Positions 7,995 to 14,354 of a DNA stretch of 14,354 bases are shown piece by piece. The notes beneath the pieces were generated by a model. The model was not told the DNA's origin and did not search any database. It saw only the letters and a list, made by a program, of their open reading frames with translations. Origin of the DNA: Trichomonas tenax (taxonomy: Eukaryota; Parabasalia; Trichomonadida; Trichomonadidae); assembly GCA_023091735.1 (NCBI GenBank), contig JALKBU010001218.1, forward strand, positions 1 to 14,354, in the 5' to 3' direction. The position numbers and the translations under genes were made by a program. Position 1 is the first letter of the stretch. The number at the start of each line of letters is the position of its first letter.

Positions 7995-8038
7995 AAAAGA
8001 AATTGATTTTCTTAGTGGATTAAATAGTTTAATTGTAA

Positions 8039-8044
8039 ATATGA
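8039..8044 (-). promoter_or_regulatory. Weak initiator candidate for the 5982-7994 gene
   Basis: TCATAT on the minus strand fits the trichomonad initiator, but it is about 46 bases before the ATG, farther than usual. No better match is closer; the nearest TCA is followed by A. Confidence 0.2.
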
Positions 8045-9242
8045 AACCTCCCTCTCATATATATTCTAAATAACTTCATTTGGTTTCAAAATTGTTAGTT
8101 TTTGTTTTACAAAAATTATTTGAAAAACAAAATTATTTTTTAAAAAGTTATTTTCCTCTTTATATAATTGTTCTATAAATAATAGGAAAACGCAAAAAGT
8201 TTTTATTTTAGATTTGATTCCATATTTTATTGCTAAACTTCGAATATTTAATAATTTTATCAATTTATTTAAATTACCAAATAATCAATCTGAAATAGAG
8301 AACACTTACTATTTACTTAGTGAATTTTAGCTGTTGCAAAAGTATTATTGATGTCAAACAAATATATATTTCTAGAAATTTTGGTTTATAATCATTTCGA
8401 ACTGTAATTGTTGGGAAACACAAAAACCATTGATTTCAAATCACTAATAGTTATTACAAAATCCAAATTAATCTCTTCTTACTGAAGTTGGATTTGTAAA
8501 GGGATAAAAAAAGCTGCTATAGGCAAGAATATCTACGGTTCGTTATTTAGCTCAAATAATTTTTTTTTGAGGGAAATCTTTTGACACTATTTTTTCTCTT
8601 CATTTAAAACCATCATTTTACATGCAGAACAATAAAGTATATCGAGTATAGTTCAGCTGTACCACCTATTACCTGTAATCATAGTTTTTAGAATCTCCAA
8701 GGATGAAAAATTTATGAAAATTTTGATATTCTATATCCAGTGGATACCGAATCAGATATTATTCACTTTTAAAAGAATAGCGTTTTTTTTTTTTTTTTTT
8801 TTTTTGAGATTCAAATTCATAATTTTTTTGTGAAGAAATAACGTGCAACAAAATCTTCTGACACAAAACTCATATATACTCCAACATTTTAAATTTTCGC
8901 TCGAACAAAAATTATTCAATTTACCCTTGATTTTCGACCTTTGCACCACTCTGAAAACAAAACAAAAAATAAAATAATTTTTTGGGTATAGATAAGAAAT
9001 TTTGGATTTTAAATCAGCCACTAATATAGAGCTGTAGTATATCTATTAAAATATTTATTTACATTTTCATAAAATTCTTTTTTGGTCCAAAAATGGAAAA
9101 AAAAATTAAAAAAATTATGTTGTCCAAAGGTTGAAAATTGAGGGTATTTAATTATATCGATAAAGAGAATCAAAGTTATAAAGCAGAAAGTGTTCAGAAA
9201 CAGTTTTAAAGATATTTTGTATGCCATCATTTCATTTTATAG
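8045..9242. other. Long AT-rich intergenic stretch without a gene
   Basis: Several short minus-strand ORFs (8066-8263, 8752-9021, 9021-9230) translate into Phe/Ile/Lys/Asn-rich text typical of random AT-rich DNA, and two of them lack a convincing ATG context. A poly(T) run of 23 bases at 8783-8805 is the main landmark. Short similar phrases built on GATTTNAAATCA occur near 8433, 9004 and 9956, too short to prove a repeat family. Confidence 0.6.
8783..8805. repeat. Poly(T) run of 23
   Basis: An unbroken run of 23 T. On the minus strand it would be a poly(A). It could be a slippage-prone simple repeat or the tail of a retro-copied sequence; the adjacent DNA shows no recognisable gene body. Confidence 0.7.
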
Positions 9243-9600
9243 ATGACGAAAGTTTCTTCAGGAATGGGACAAACTTTATCATTCAAAAATCGCAACAATC
9301 ACACAATTGAAGAAATGTTTACAATGCAATCAAAAGAAAGGAACGTTGGAACCTAAAAATAGAAGTGGGGCGCGAAAAACCTTAAAGTTAGATAGCTATA
9401 TTGATACGGTATACTATGTAGGTCCTGCTGATGCTATGTTCCAGAGGGATCTTGAAAATAACAAGTCTATGATAGATGAAAAATTGAGAGCTTCATCATG
9501 AAAAGTAACGCTTGAATAATCTAATGGAGCTAGTCACGAATTTTAAATAGACGTAAATTTGAAACTTGTGGTGAAGGCTTATGAATTGAAATTTATAATT
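9243..9600 (+). pseudogene. Decayed fragment resembling a Tc1/mariner transposase N-terminus
   Basis: A plus-strand frame open from 9247 to 9501 contains GTLEPKNRSGARKTLKLD. This recalls the linker between the two helix-turn-helix units of Tc1/mariner transposases (G-x-x-x-x-x-x-R-S-G-R/A-x-x). A second frame from ATG 9243 to the stop at 9354 reads as a better N-terminus (HTIEEMFTMQSKERN), implying a frameshift near 9340-9355. Beyond the TGA at 9499-9501 the first frame carries on in protein-like fashion (KVTLE, SNGASHEF, VNLKLVVKAYEL), cut by further TAA stops at about 9514 and 9544. No catalytic DDE/D part and no terminal inverted repeats were found nearby. The decay is clear; the transposase identity is weak and another helix-turn-helix or host gene fragment is possible. 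Confidence 0.3.
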
Positions 9601-9777
9601 ATAATATATCAACTCAAAAATTATCACTAAAATCAATTAGTTTATGATGCTGATAATATATTATTGTAATTGAACTGATTTACTGCTTATGTTTGATGAT
9701 AAATACTACATGCAAGGAATACTCTGCAATTAAAATTAGTTTTTCTGTATATTTTCGAATCGAAGATATCGAAATAT

Positions 9778-10083
9778 ATGATTAAGAGCGAGCAATTAAA
9801 ATATACGCTTACAGGATCGCTAACTGATTCGTCATGTATGCAGATTCTGACACCTTTAGCAAAAAGAGAAGACACAGAGGTAAATTTTTTTGAAAAATTA
9901 AAAACGGTTTATTTTCCAAAAAAATATATTTCCAGCCTAAATAAGCAATATCCATTGATTTTAAATCAGTCAATAAGAGTGGCTTTAGCAGAAAACCATA
10001 AATTTGGAAGGAAAAACAAGTTTAGAAGAAAATTAGTAGAATTGAGTTTTTTCCAAAAATTAGGAATATCGAATAAATTTTAA
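9778..10083 (+). CDS. Hypothetical short protein, 101 aa, doubtful
   Basis: An ATG-led frame of 101 codons, open upstream to about 9700 without another ATG. The product is lysine-rich and basic, with no signal peptide or membrane segment. It contains TPLAKREDTEVNFFEKLKTV and ends with a strongly basic stretch (GRKNKFRRKL) before LGISNKF. The amino-acid mix is more protein-like than that of the surrounding spurious ORFs. There is no initiator motif close to the ATG, and the stop TAA is followed by G, so no TAAA signal is formed. It follows the transposase-like remnant by about 180 bases and is in the same frame, so it may be a distal piece of the same decayed element. I do not recognise a family. 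Confidence 0.3.
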   Translation: MIKSEQLKYTLTGSLTDSSCMQILTPLAKREDTEVNFFEKLKTVYFPKKYISSLNKQYPLILNQSIRVALAENHKFGRKNKFRRKLVELSFFQKLGISNKF

Positions 10084-10259
10084 GTTCAATTGAATCTATA
10101 TTGGATACAATACATAGCCATATTATAAGGTGAGGAAACATACCTAAAGTGAAGTGAGTTACGTTATAAAAATTACCCTTGTCAGAAAATTTCCTATCCC
10201 TTTAAACACCATTATTATGAATGAAGATTATATATTTCACGAAAGTTTCTTCCAGATAT

Positions 10260-10265
10260 TCACTT
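10260..10265 (+). promoter_or_regulatory. Possible initiator upstream of the surface protein gene
   Basis: TCACTT followed by TTT matches the initiator seen at 3726, but the A is 47 bases before the ATG at 10309 and an out-of-frame ATG (10293) lies between. The TCAATA just before the ATG (10301-10306) breaks the consensus pyrimidine. Confidence 0.3.
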
Positions 10266-10308
10266 TTTGGCCAGCCCTTACTTCTTGTTAGAATGTTTAT
10301 TCAATATA

Positions 10309-11808
10309 ATGTTTTGCTTTTTTTTTGCCGCATTTGGTGCTCCTATAACAGTCAGCTACACTATGACGGAGTACCTCACGCAGTATGTCGTCACATACTT
10401 CAATAATGTTGTAATAACAGCATCGAGTTTTCCAATTTTCATTAAATTCGAATCACCAAGTTCAGGCACTGTACAACTCATTCGTTGTTACATCAATGGT
10501 ACTATGTATTCTACAGAGACAATAACTGATTCATCGCCATTGATTTATATCATTACAAATTATACAATTAAAATAACAGCGTCAATATCAAGTTTATCGG
10601 GTGTTTTATACATCTATGGATGCTGTGGATTTACTGGATGTGAAAATGGACTCCAAATTTTTACACAAGCGAATTTGAATTTGAGTTTATTTAAAGGAAC
10701 TCCGTCTTCAATATTACCAATATATCCAAACCAGAACAGATGCTTTATTTTGACAGACACTGTTGCTTCAATATCAATATTGAACAATATGTCTTCGATT
10801 AACACCGCAATGTATCACGTGGAAGGTGATACTGCATGGACAACAATTGTCTCAGGTACAGCAATCACAAGTCTGTCAGCTTCATCCGGCGATGACATCG
10901 ATGTCGTGTTTTTCAAACTTTCTTTTGGCGATTTTTCTTCAATTCCAGATTTCCAAATTAATTTTACCGGTGATTCATCTACATCAACAGAAGTTTACTC
11001 ATACTACCAGATACCTCAGAAAACACCTGTTCCTGAATTGACTCCTGCAACAACACCATTTCTAACTCCAATTCTCACGCCTTTCATTACTCCAATGACA
11101 ACTCCTTCAAATACTCCATTTAACACTCCATCGATAACACCATTAGTTACACCTTTTAGAACACCATTAGATACAGCAAAAGTCACACCTTCTACAACAC
11201 CAAGTTTGACTCCTTTCTTAACTCCAAATGATACTCCAAAAGAAACACCGAAAATCACTCCATCAACAACTCCTTCGAATACTCCATTTGTAATTCCTTG
11301 CGATACTCCAGAGAAGACTCCAACAGTTTCTTCTCAAATCTCTGCAACAGCAACAATGCTGCCAACAAAAAGTCCATCACCTTCATCAATCGAAGAATCA
11401 TCAAGTCAGAGTTCGATTTCTTCAAAAATCCCTGATGCAACTGAGTATTCAAGGACTCCGAGATGGACAGTGAACCCGACACAGACTCCATATTTCGATG
11501 GATATGAAGGTTTGCCGTATGATCCAAATCCAGTGACAGCTGCAATCAAAGAAACTTATGCTCCTCTCCAAACAGTTTATATTGAGACAGAAGTTCCAAA
11601 GGTCGTCGCAGTCATTAACATAACATGTGGAGCTGTTGTCGTTATCACAGTCATCGTTTTTTCAGTTGTCAACTTCATCAGATCTGCAAATCAAATCAAG
11701 AAAATTGTGAAGAATGACGATTCAAGCAACATCAACAAAGAATCAGAAAATTATTCATATGAAACATTTACATTATCTGATTCAATCGATTCATTTACTA
11801 CAGAATAA
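10309..11808 (+). CDS. Type I surface protein with Thr-Pro repeat stalk, 499 aa
   Basis: The frame is open upstream to 10267 or beyond, but the first in-frame ATG is 10309, and the protein then begins with a short hydrophobic signal peptide (MFCFFFAAFGA). Residues 12-237 are a beta-rich ectodomain with five N-glycosylation sequons (N63, N84, N124, N160, N218) and cysteines at 60, 105, 106, 111 and 145. Residues 238-340 are a Thr-Pro stalk of TPxx tetrapeptides. Residues 341-430 are Ser/Thr/Pro-rich with acidic patches. Residues 432-457 are one transmembrane helix, followed by RSANQIKKIVK as stop-transfer and a 42-residue cytoplasmic tail rich in Ser, Thr, Asp and Tyr. It is therefore a single-pass surface protein with a mucin-like stalk, plausibly for adhesion or glycocalyx. 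The ectodomain family is not recognised. Its stop is part of TAAA. A 3' fragment is duplicated at 13858-14174. Confidence 0.9.
   Translation: MFCFFFAAFGAPITVSYTMTEYLTQYVVTYFNNVVITASSFPIFIKFESPSSGTVQLIRCYINGTMYSTETITDSSPLIYIITNYTIKITASISSLSGVLYIYGCCGFTGCENGLQIFTQANLNLSLFKGTPSSILPIYPNQNRCFILTDTVASISILNNMSSINTAMYHVEGDTAWTTIVSGTAITSLSASSGDDIDVVFFKLSFGDFSSIPDFQINFTGDSSTSTEVYSYYQIPQKTPVPELTPATTPFLTPILTPFITPMTTPSNTPFNTPSITPLVTPFRTPLDTAKVTPSTTPSLTPFLTPNDTPKETPKITPSTTPSNTPFVIPCDTPEKTPTVSSQISATATMLPTKSPSPSSIEESSSQSSISSKIPDATEYSRTPRWTVNPTQTPYFDGYEGLPYDPNPVTAAIKETYAPLQTVYIETEVPKVVAVINITCGAVVVITVIVFSVVNFIRSANQIKKIVKNDDSSNINKESENYSYETFTLSDSIDSFTTE
11041..11328 (+). repeat. 24 tandem TPxx tetrapeptide units (12-bp period)
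   Basis: Residues 245-340 of the surface protein are 24 unbroken four-residue units starting Thr-Pro, with two decayed ones (TAKV and IPCD). The two variable positions differ widely and the Thr/Pro codons are mixed (ACT CCA, ACA CCA, ACT CCT, ACG CCT), so the repeat is old at DNA level and held by selection at protein level. Such a tract should be an extended, possibly O-glycosylated rod that lifts the ectodomain off the membrane. The antisense reading gives GVxx repeats and is a shadow. Confidence 0.9.
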
Positions 11809-11826
11809 AATTGTTTGTATTTTTTT
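11485..11826 (+). repeat. Direct repeat, copy 1 (3' end of the surface gene)
   Basis: This stretch matches 13858-14174 in the same orientation. From 11633 to 11826, which covers most of the transmembrane helix, the tail, the stop, the TAAA and 15 bases more, the match is identical over 194 bases. Upstream the match shows scattered changes and a net 25-base deletion in copy 2. Confidence 0.95.
11806..11809 (+). terminator. Poly(A) signal TAAA fused to the stop codon
   Basis: The surface gene ends GAATAAAATTG, so the stop forms the TAAA signal as at 5920. The same signal is preserved in the truncated copy at 14154-14157. Confidence 0.5.
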
Positions 11827-11828
11827 TT

Positions 11829-12083
11829 AATCATGAGATTCATCATAATATATATTGAATAACATTATCAATTTAATAATAACAAAAAATGATATAATAA
11901 TAACATGTTTCGAATATGTCAAATCTCTTGTATGAGTTCTGATTTAAATATATTCTCTTGCGACACTTGCTCCCCTTTCGTTGAATTATTGACGGCTGAA
12001 TAAACTCGAGTGCATCAGCGACATCCTGTGACCACGATTTGTCCATCTGCGTTTGTCACAGTTATTACACGTTTGGTACTCCA
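11829..12083 (-). other. Possible degenerate 3' end of the LRR pseudogene and AT-rich spacer
   Basis: From 12083 down to about 11880 two minus-strand frames keep short protein-like pieces: one with TNADGQIVVTGC, and another open for about 60 codons with DVADALEFIQPSIIQRK. Together with the TGA at 12086-12084 this suggests that the pseudogene continues but is shifted in frame more than once. Positions 11829-11900 are plain AT-rich spacer. Confidence 0.35.
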
Positions 12084-13857
12084 TCAAGTGTCGTCAAGTT
12101 TCTCATCCTCTTGCACTTTTGTGAAGTACTTCGTGAAGTAGCTCTTTTTATCTTTGAAGAAATTTTTCATTACGAGTGTCTGAAGCTTTGGAAATCCGAA
12201 TCCGATCGTTTCTGTCACTGTGTCGATCAACTTCCCTGCCTTCTCATACGGAAGAATCATGTTTTCTGATATGACGAGCGATTCGAGAAAACTCAGTCTC
12301 TTGAAAACTTGAAGATCAAATTTCTCTATGTTGTTTGATATGTTGATTATCCTGACATCCTTCTGCGCCAATATCAATGAAGTGCTTGTTCAACTTCAAT
12401 ACTTTGATATTGTTTCTGCTGTTGTGGCATAGGTTCAGATATTCTGGTTGCATCTCATCGATGTTGTTGTTGCTCAGATCGAGGACAGTGCAGTCAAGAA
12501 ATCTGCTTACGAGGAGCCTGAAGTTAATCTCTTTTGTGAAAATGAGTTAACATTCAGAGAAATCGAATGTTGATTCATCTTCTTTGTAATTTTCAATTGA
12601 ATACTATCCGTACATCTTCTCGATGAAGTACCTCATGTTTCCTGGATCATCATCAACAGCATCATCAACGTGGTATGAAATCTTCCTTCTGCTCAGTCCC
12701 AAATACATACTCATCTCGATCGGGCATTCTTATGAACCGATATCTGGGAATATCTGCTCAACGACATTGACCCATTCGCTTGGAGAGATCCATTTATTGT
12801 CTATTGCTTTGAATTCGTCAGAATCTGCATTCTCCTTCGCAGATTTCGATAATCTCTTATCTGACTCAAGTCCGTCTTTTGTTTTGTCTCCATTCTGTGG
12901 GAACACACAGACATTCTTTAGTGTTGGGACTTTTGCAATGAACATTCCGAGACTGGAATATGAGTTGAAGTTGTTGTTTGAGAGATTGAGCACGCGAACG
13001 TCCATTAGATTGAGATTCTTCAGAGAAGGCATTGTCAGTTTGTTGTGTGACAAATCGAGTTCACAGACACACCGACCGATGTCATATTCCCAATAATCTG
13101 ACAGATCGATTTCTTAGAGTTCCTGTTTCGATAAAATCAACTGTCTGAATCCATATTCAATGTTATGTCTCGGATCAATTCTGAACTTTAAAACTAGATT
13201 GCTGTTCTTTGTATTATTATCAACAATGTTAATTTTTGATAATTGCAGAACATCGATATCTTTCTCAACACATCAAAGTGAATCATTAATATCGATCAAT
13301 CTATCTTTGATTCCTTCTAAAACTTTGTTTCTCAGATTTTCATCAATCGATTCTTTATTATTGTGACCTTCGAAAACAATCAAGTTTGGAAGTGCATTTA
13401 TTGTCTCTATTTTGCCTGAAACATCTTTATCGACATTGCAATAATTTATTGTTAGGAATCTGAGTGTTTTGATGTCTTTCATCCATTTCGGAATAAGATT
13501 GTATCCATCTTTCTTCTCAAACAAATCAAGATAGTTTTTGAATTTTCTGGCTTTGTAATCGTCTTCATTTGGTGAAATATCAAGAATTTCGATGTTTTTG
13601 AATCTTGAAAATTCTGAAAGATCGACAATGTATTTATATATTGTTTGGAAATTAATTTCTACGACTCTCTCGAATAACTTGTTTTCAGCATTTTCATCGA
13701 TTTCATCATATCTCGTTATTTCAGAAAACAGATCGAAAAATGTCAACTTCTGAAGGAGAAGTTTCTCCTCATAGAGTGCTTTATCGCTTATGCTTTGGTT
13801 ATTGTCTGCGTGAAGAATTCCTCCTAAGTGCATTCTATGTTTTAGTTTTATTGTCAA
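12084..13857 (-). pseudogene. Leucine-rich-repeat protein pseudogene, 5' truncated
   Basis: On the minus strand one frame from 13857 down to about 12400 reads as a single leucine-rich-repeat protein, but it is cut by TGA 13275-13273, TAA 13116-13114, TAA 12732-12730, TAG 12606-12604 and TAA 12549-12547. A frameshift near 12360-12390 moves the reading to another frame, which ends at TGA 12086-12084. Clear repeats of the LxxLxLxxN type are ELDLSHNKL, VRVLNLSNNNF, TVLDLSNNNI and VRIINISNN, plus diverged ones such as IEILDISPNE and LRFLTINYCNV. This is a classical LRR spacing, unlike the BspA-type fragment at 1-297. No ATG opens the frame: the first codon, at 13857, is a TTG and the junction with a foreign fragment lies at 13858, so the original 5' end is lost. 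Repeat content is still obvious, so the decay is probably recent. No function can be assigned beyond a protein-binding repeat domain. Confidence 0.8.
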
Positions 13858-14174
13858 ACTCCATATTACGATGGATATGAAAGTTTGCCGTATGATCCGA
13901 ATCCAGTGACAGCTGCAATCAAAGAAACCTCAAGACCAAAATTCCAAAGGTCATCGCAGACATTAATATAAAAGGTGGAACTGTTGTCGTTATCACAGTC
14001 ATCGTTTTTTCAGTTGTCAACTTCATCAGATCTGCAAATCAAATCAAGAAAATTGTGAAGAATGACGATTCAAGCAACATCAACAAAGAATCAGAAAATT
14101 ATTCATATGAAACATTTACATTATCTGATTCAATCGATTCATTTACTACAGAATAAAATTGTTTGTATTTTTTT
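13858..14174 (+). pseudogene. Truncated, frameshifted copy of the 3' end of the surface protein gene
   Basis: This is copy 2 of the direct repeat. It starts abruptly at ACTCCA, a Thr-Pro codon pair, in the region corresponding to residue 393 of the 10309 gene. A net 25-base deletion near 13930-13940 throws the upstream part out of frame and into a TAA near 13970. Downstream, the transmembrane segment, tail, stop (14154-14156) and TAAA are preserved, with 194 identical bases from 13981 to 14174. There is no signal peptide, ectodomain, stalk or start codon, so it cannot make the surface protein. Its 5' edge coincides with the broken 5' edge of the LRR pseudogene on the opposite strand. Confidence 0.92.
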
Positions 14175-14354
14175 GAGCATTGTGATTCATGAGAAAAATT
14201 TTATTTTAAATGAACAAAATGAGATCCAAAGGAAATCAATATTTCACAAAGTTTTATTTAGTGAATCATTGTCATTCAGTTTTTATTTCAAATTTATTTC
14301 GATTCAACTCCTGAAATTTTTTTAAAAGTGCCAAAATGTAAATTCTTTCTTTTT
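14175..14354. other. AT-rich flank
   Basis: No coding frame or strong repeat is seen. Homology to the sequence after the intact surface gene stops within the T-run at 14174. Confidence 0.5.

Noticed and set aside
8752..9230. Two minus-strand ORFs of 69-89 codons
   Set aside because: Composition is that of random AT-rich DNA (Phe, Ile, Asn, Lys), and one reads through the poly(T).
10267..10308. TTG start for the surface protein
   Set aside because: No ATG; the ATG at 10309 directly precedes a signal-peptide-like stretch.
11016..11258. Minus-strand ORF with GVxx repeats
   Set aside because: It is the exact antisense of the TPxx tract (Thr-Pro codons read as Gly-Val) and has no promoter.
12623..13096. 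Plus-strand ORF of 157 codons
   Set aside because: It is antisense to the LRR pseudogene, whose repeats explain the sequence; the plus reading is a Ser/Leu-rich shadow.
1..14354. Stop-codon reassignment to explain the broken LRR frames
   Set aside because: TAA, TAG and TGA all interrupt the frames, while the intact genes end at TAA, so decay is simpler.
1..14354. Introns or a CRISPR array
   Set aside because: No trichomonad 3' splice motif (ACTAACACACAG) and no regularly spaced identical repeats were found.

Overview
The window looks like nuclear DNA of a trichomonad parabasalid (Trichomonas/Tritrichomonas type). The genes are long, intron-free and spread through very AT-rich DNA. The gene at 3739 has a TCA(+1)CTT initiator only 11 bases before its ATG. 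Two genes end in a stop codon that is also the first three bases of a TAAA poly(A) signal. Leucine-rich-repeat remnants and a Thr-Pro-rich surface protein also fit. The species cannot be fixed from the sequence alone; Tritrichomonas is a guess.

Left part (1-3700): no intact gene. Position 1-297 (minus) holds the decayed 5' end of a BspA-like leucine-rich-repeat gene with two in-frame stops. Position 609-1277 (minus) is a protein-like frame of unknown family, also broken by two stops. The rest is AT-rich DNA with several odd islands: hairpins, clustered AAAAGTGAC/GTCACTTTT motifs, a ladder of C-runs spaced about 20 bp apart, and two short GC-rich islands.

Middle (3700-8000): two intact convergent genes separated by only 59 bp. 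The plus-strand gene (3739-5922, 727 aa) has a PH-like N-terminal half and a helical C-terminal half that resembles a RasGAP domain whose arginine finger is missing. The minus-strand gene (5982-7994, 670 aa) is an all-helical protein of a type that looks related to RasGAP/VPS9-like trichomonad families. Both are probably cytosolic proteins of small-GTPase signalling or membrane traffic, but this is inference.

Right part (8000-14354): about 1.2 kb of near-featureless AT-rich DNA with a 23-base poly(T), a broken transposase-like remnant (9243-9600) and a 101-codon ORF of unknown worth (9778-10083). Then comes an intact type I surface protein gene (10309-11808, 499 aa) with signal peptide, beta-rich ectodomain, 24 tandem TPxx tetrapeptides, a transmembrane helix and a 42-residue tail. 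Downstream on the minus strand lies a leucine-rich-repeat pseudogene with at least five in-frame stops and one frameshift. Its 5' end is cut off exactly where a truncated copy of the surface gene's 3' end begins (13858-14174). The last 194 bases of that copy are identical to the intact gene, which points to a recent duplication or gene conversion. No CRISPR, rRNA or convincing tRNA was found.
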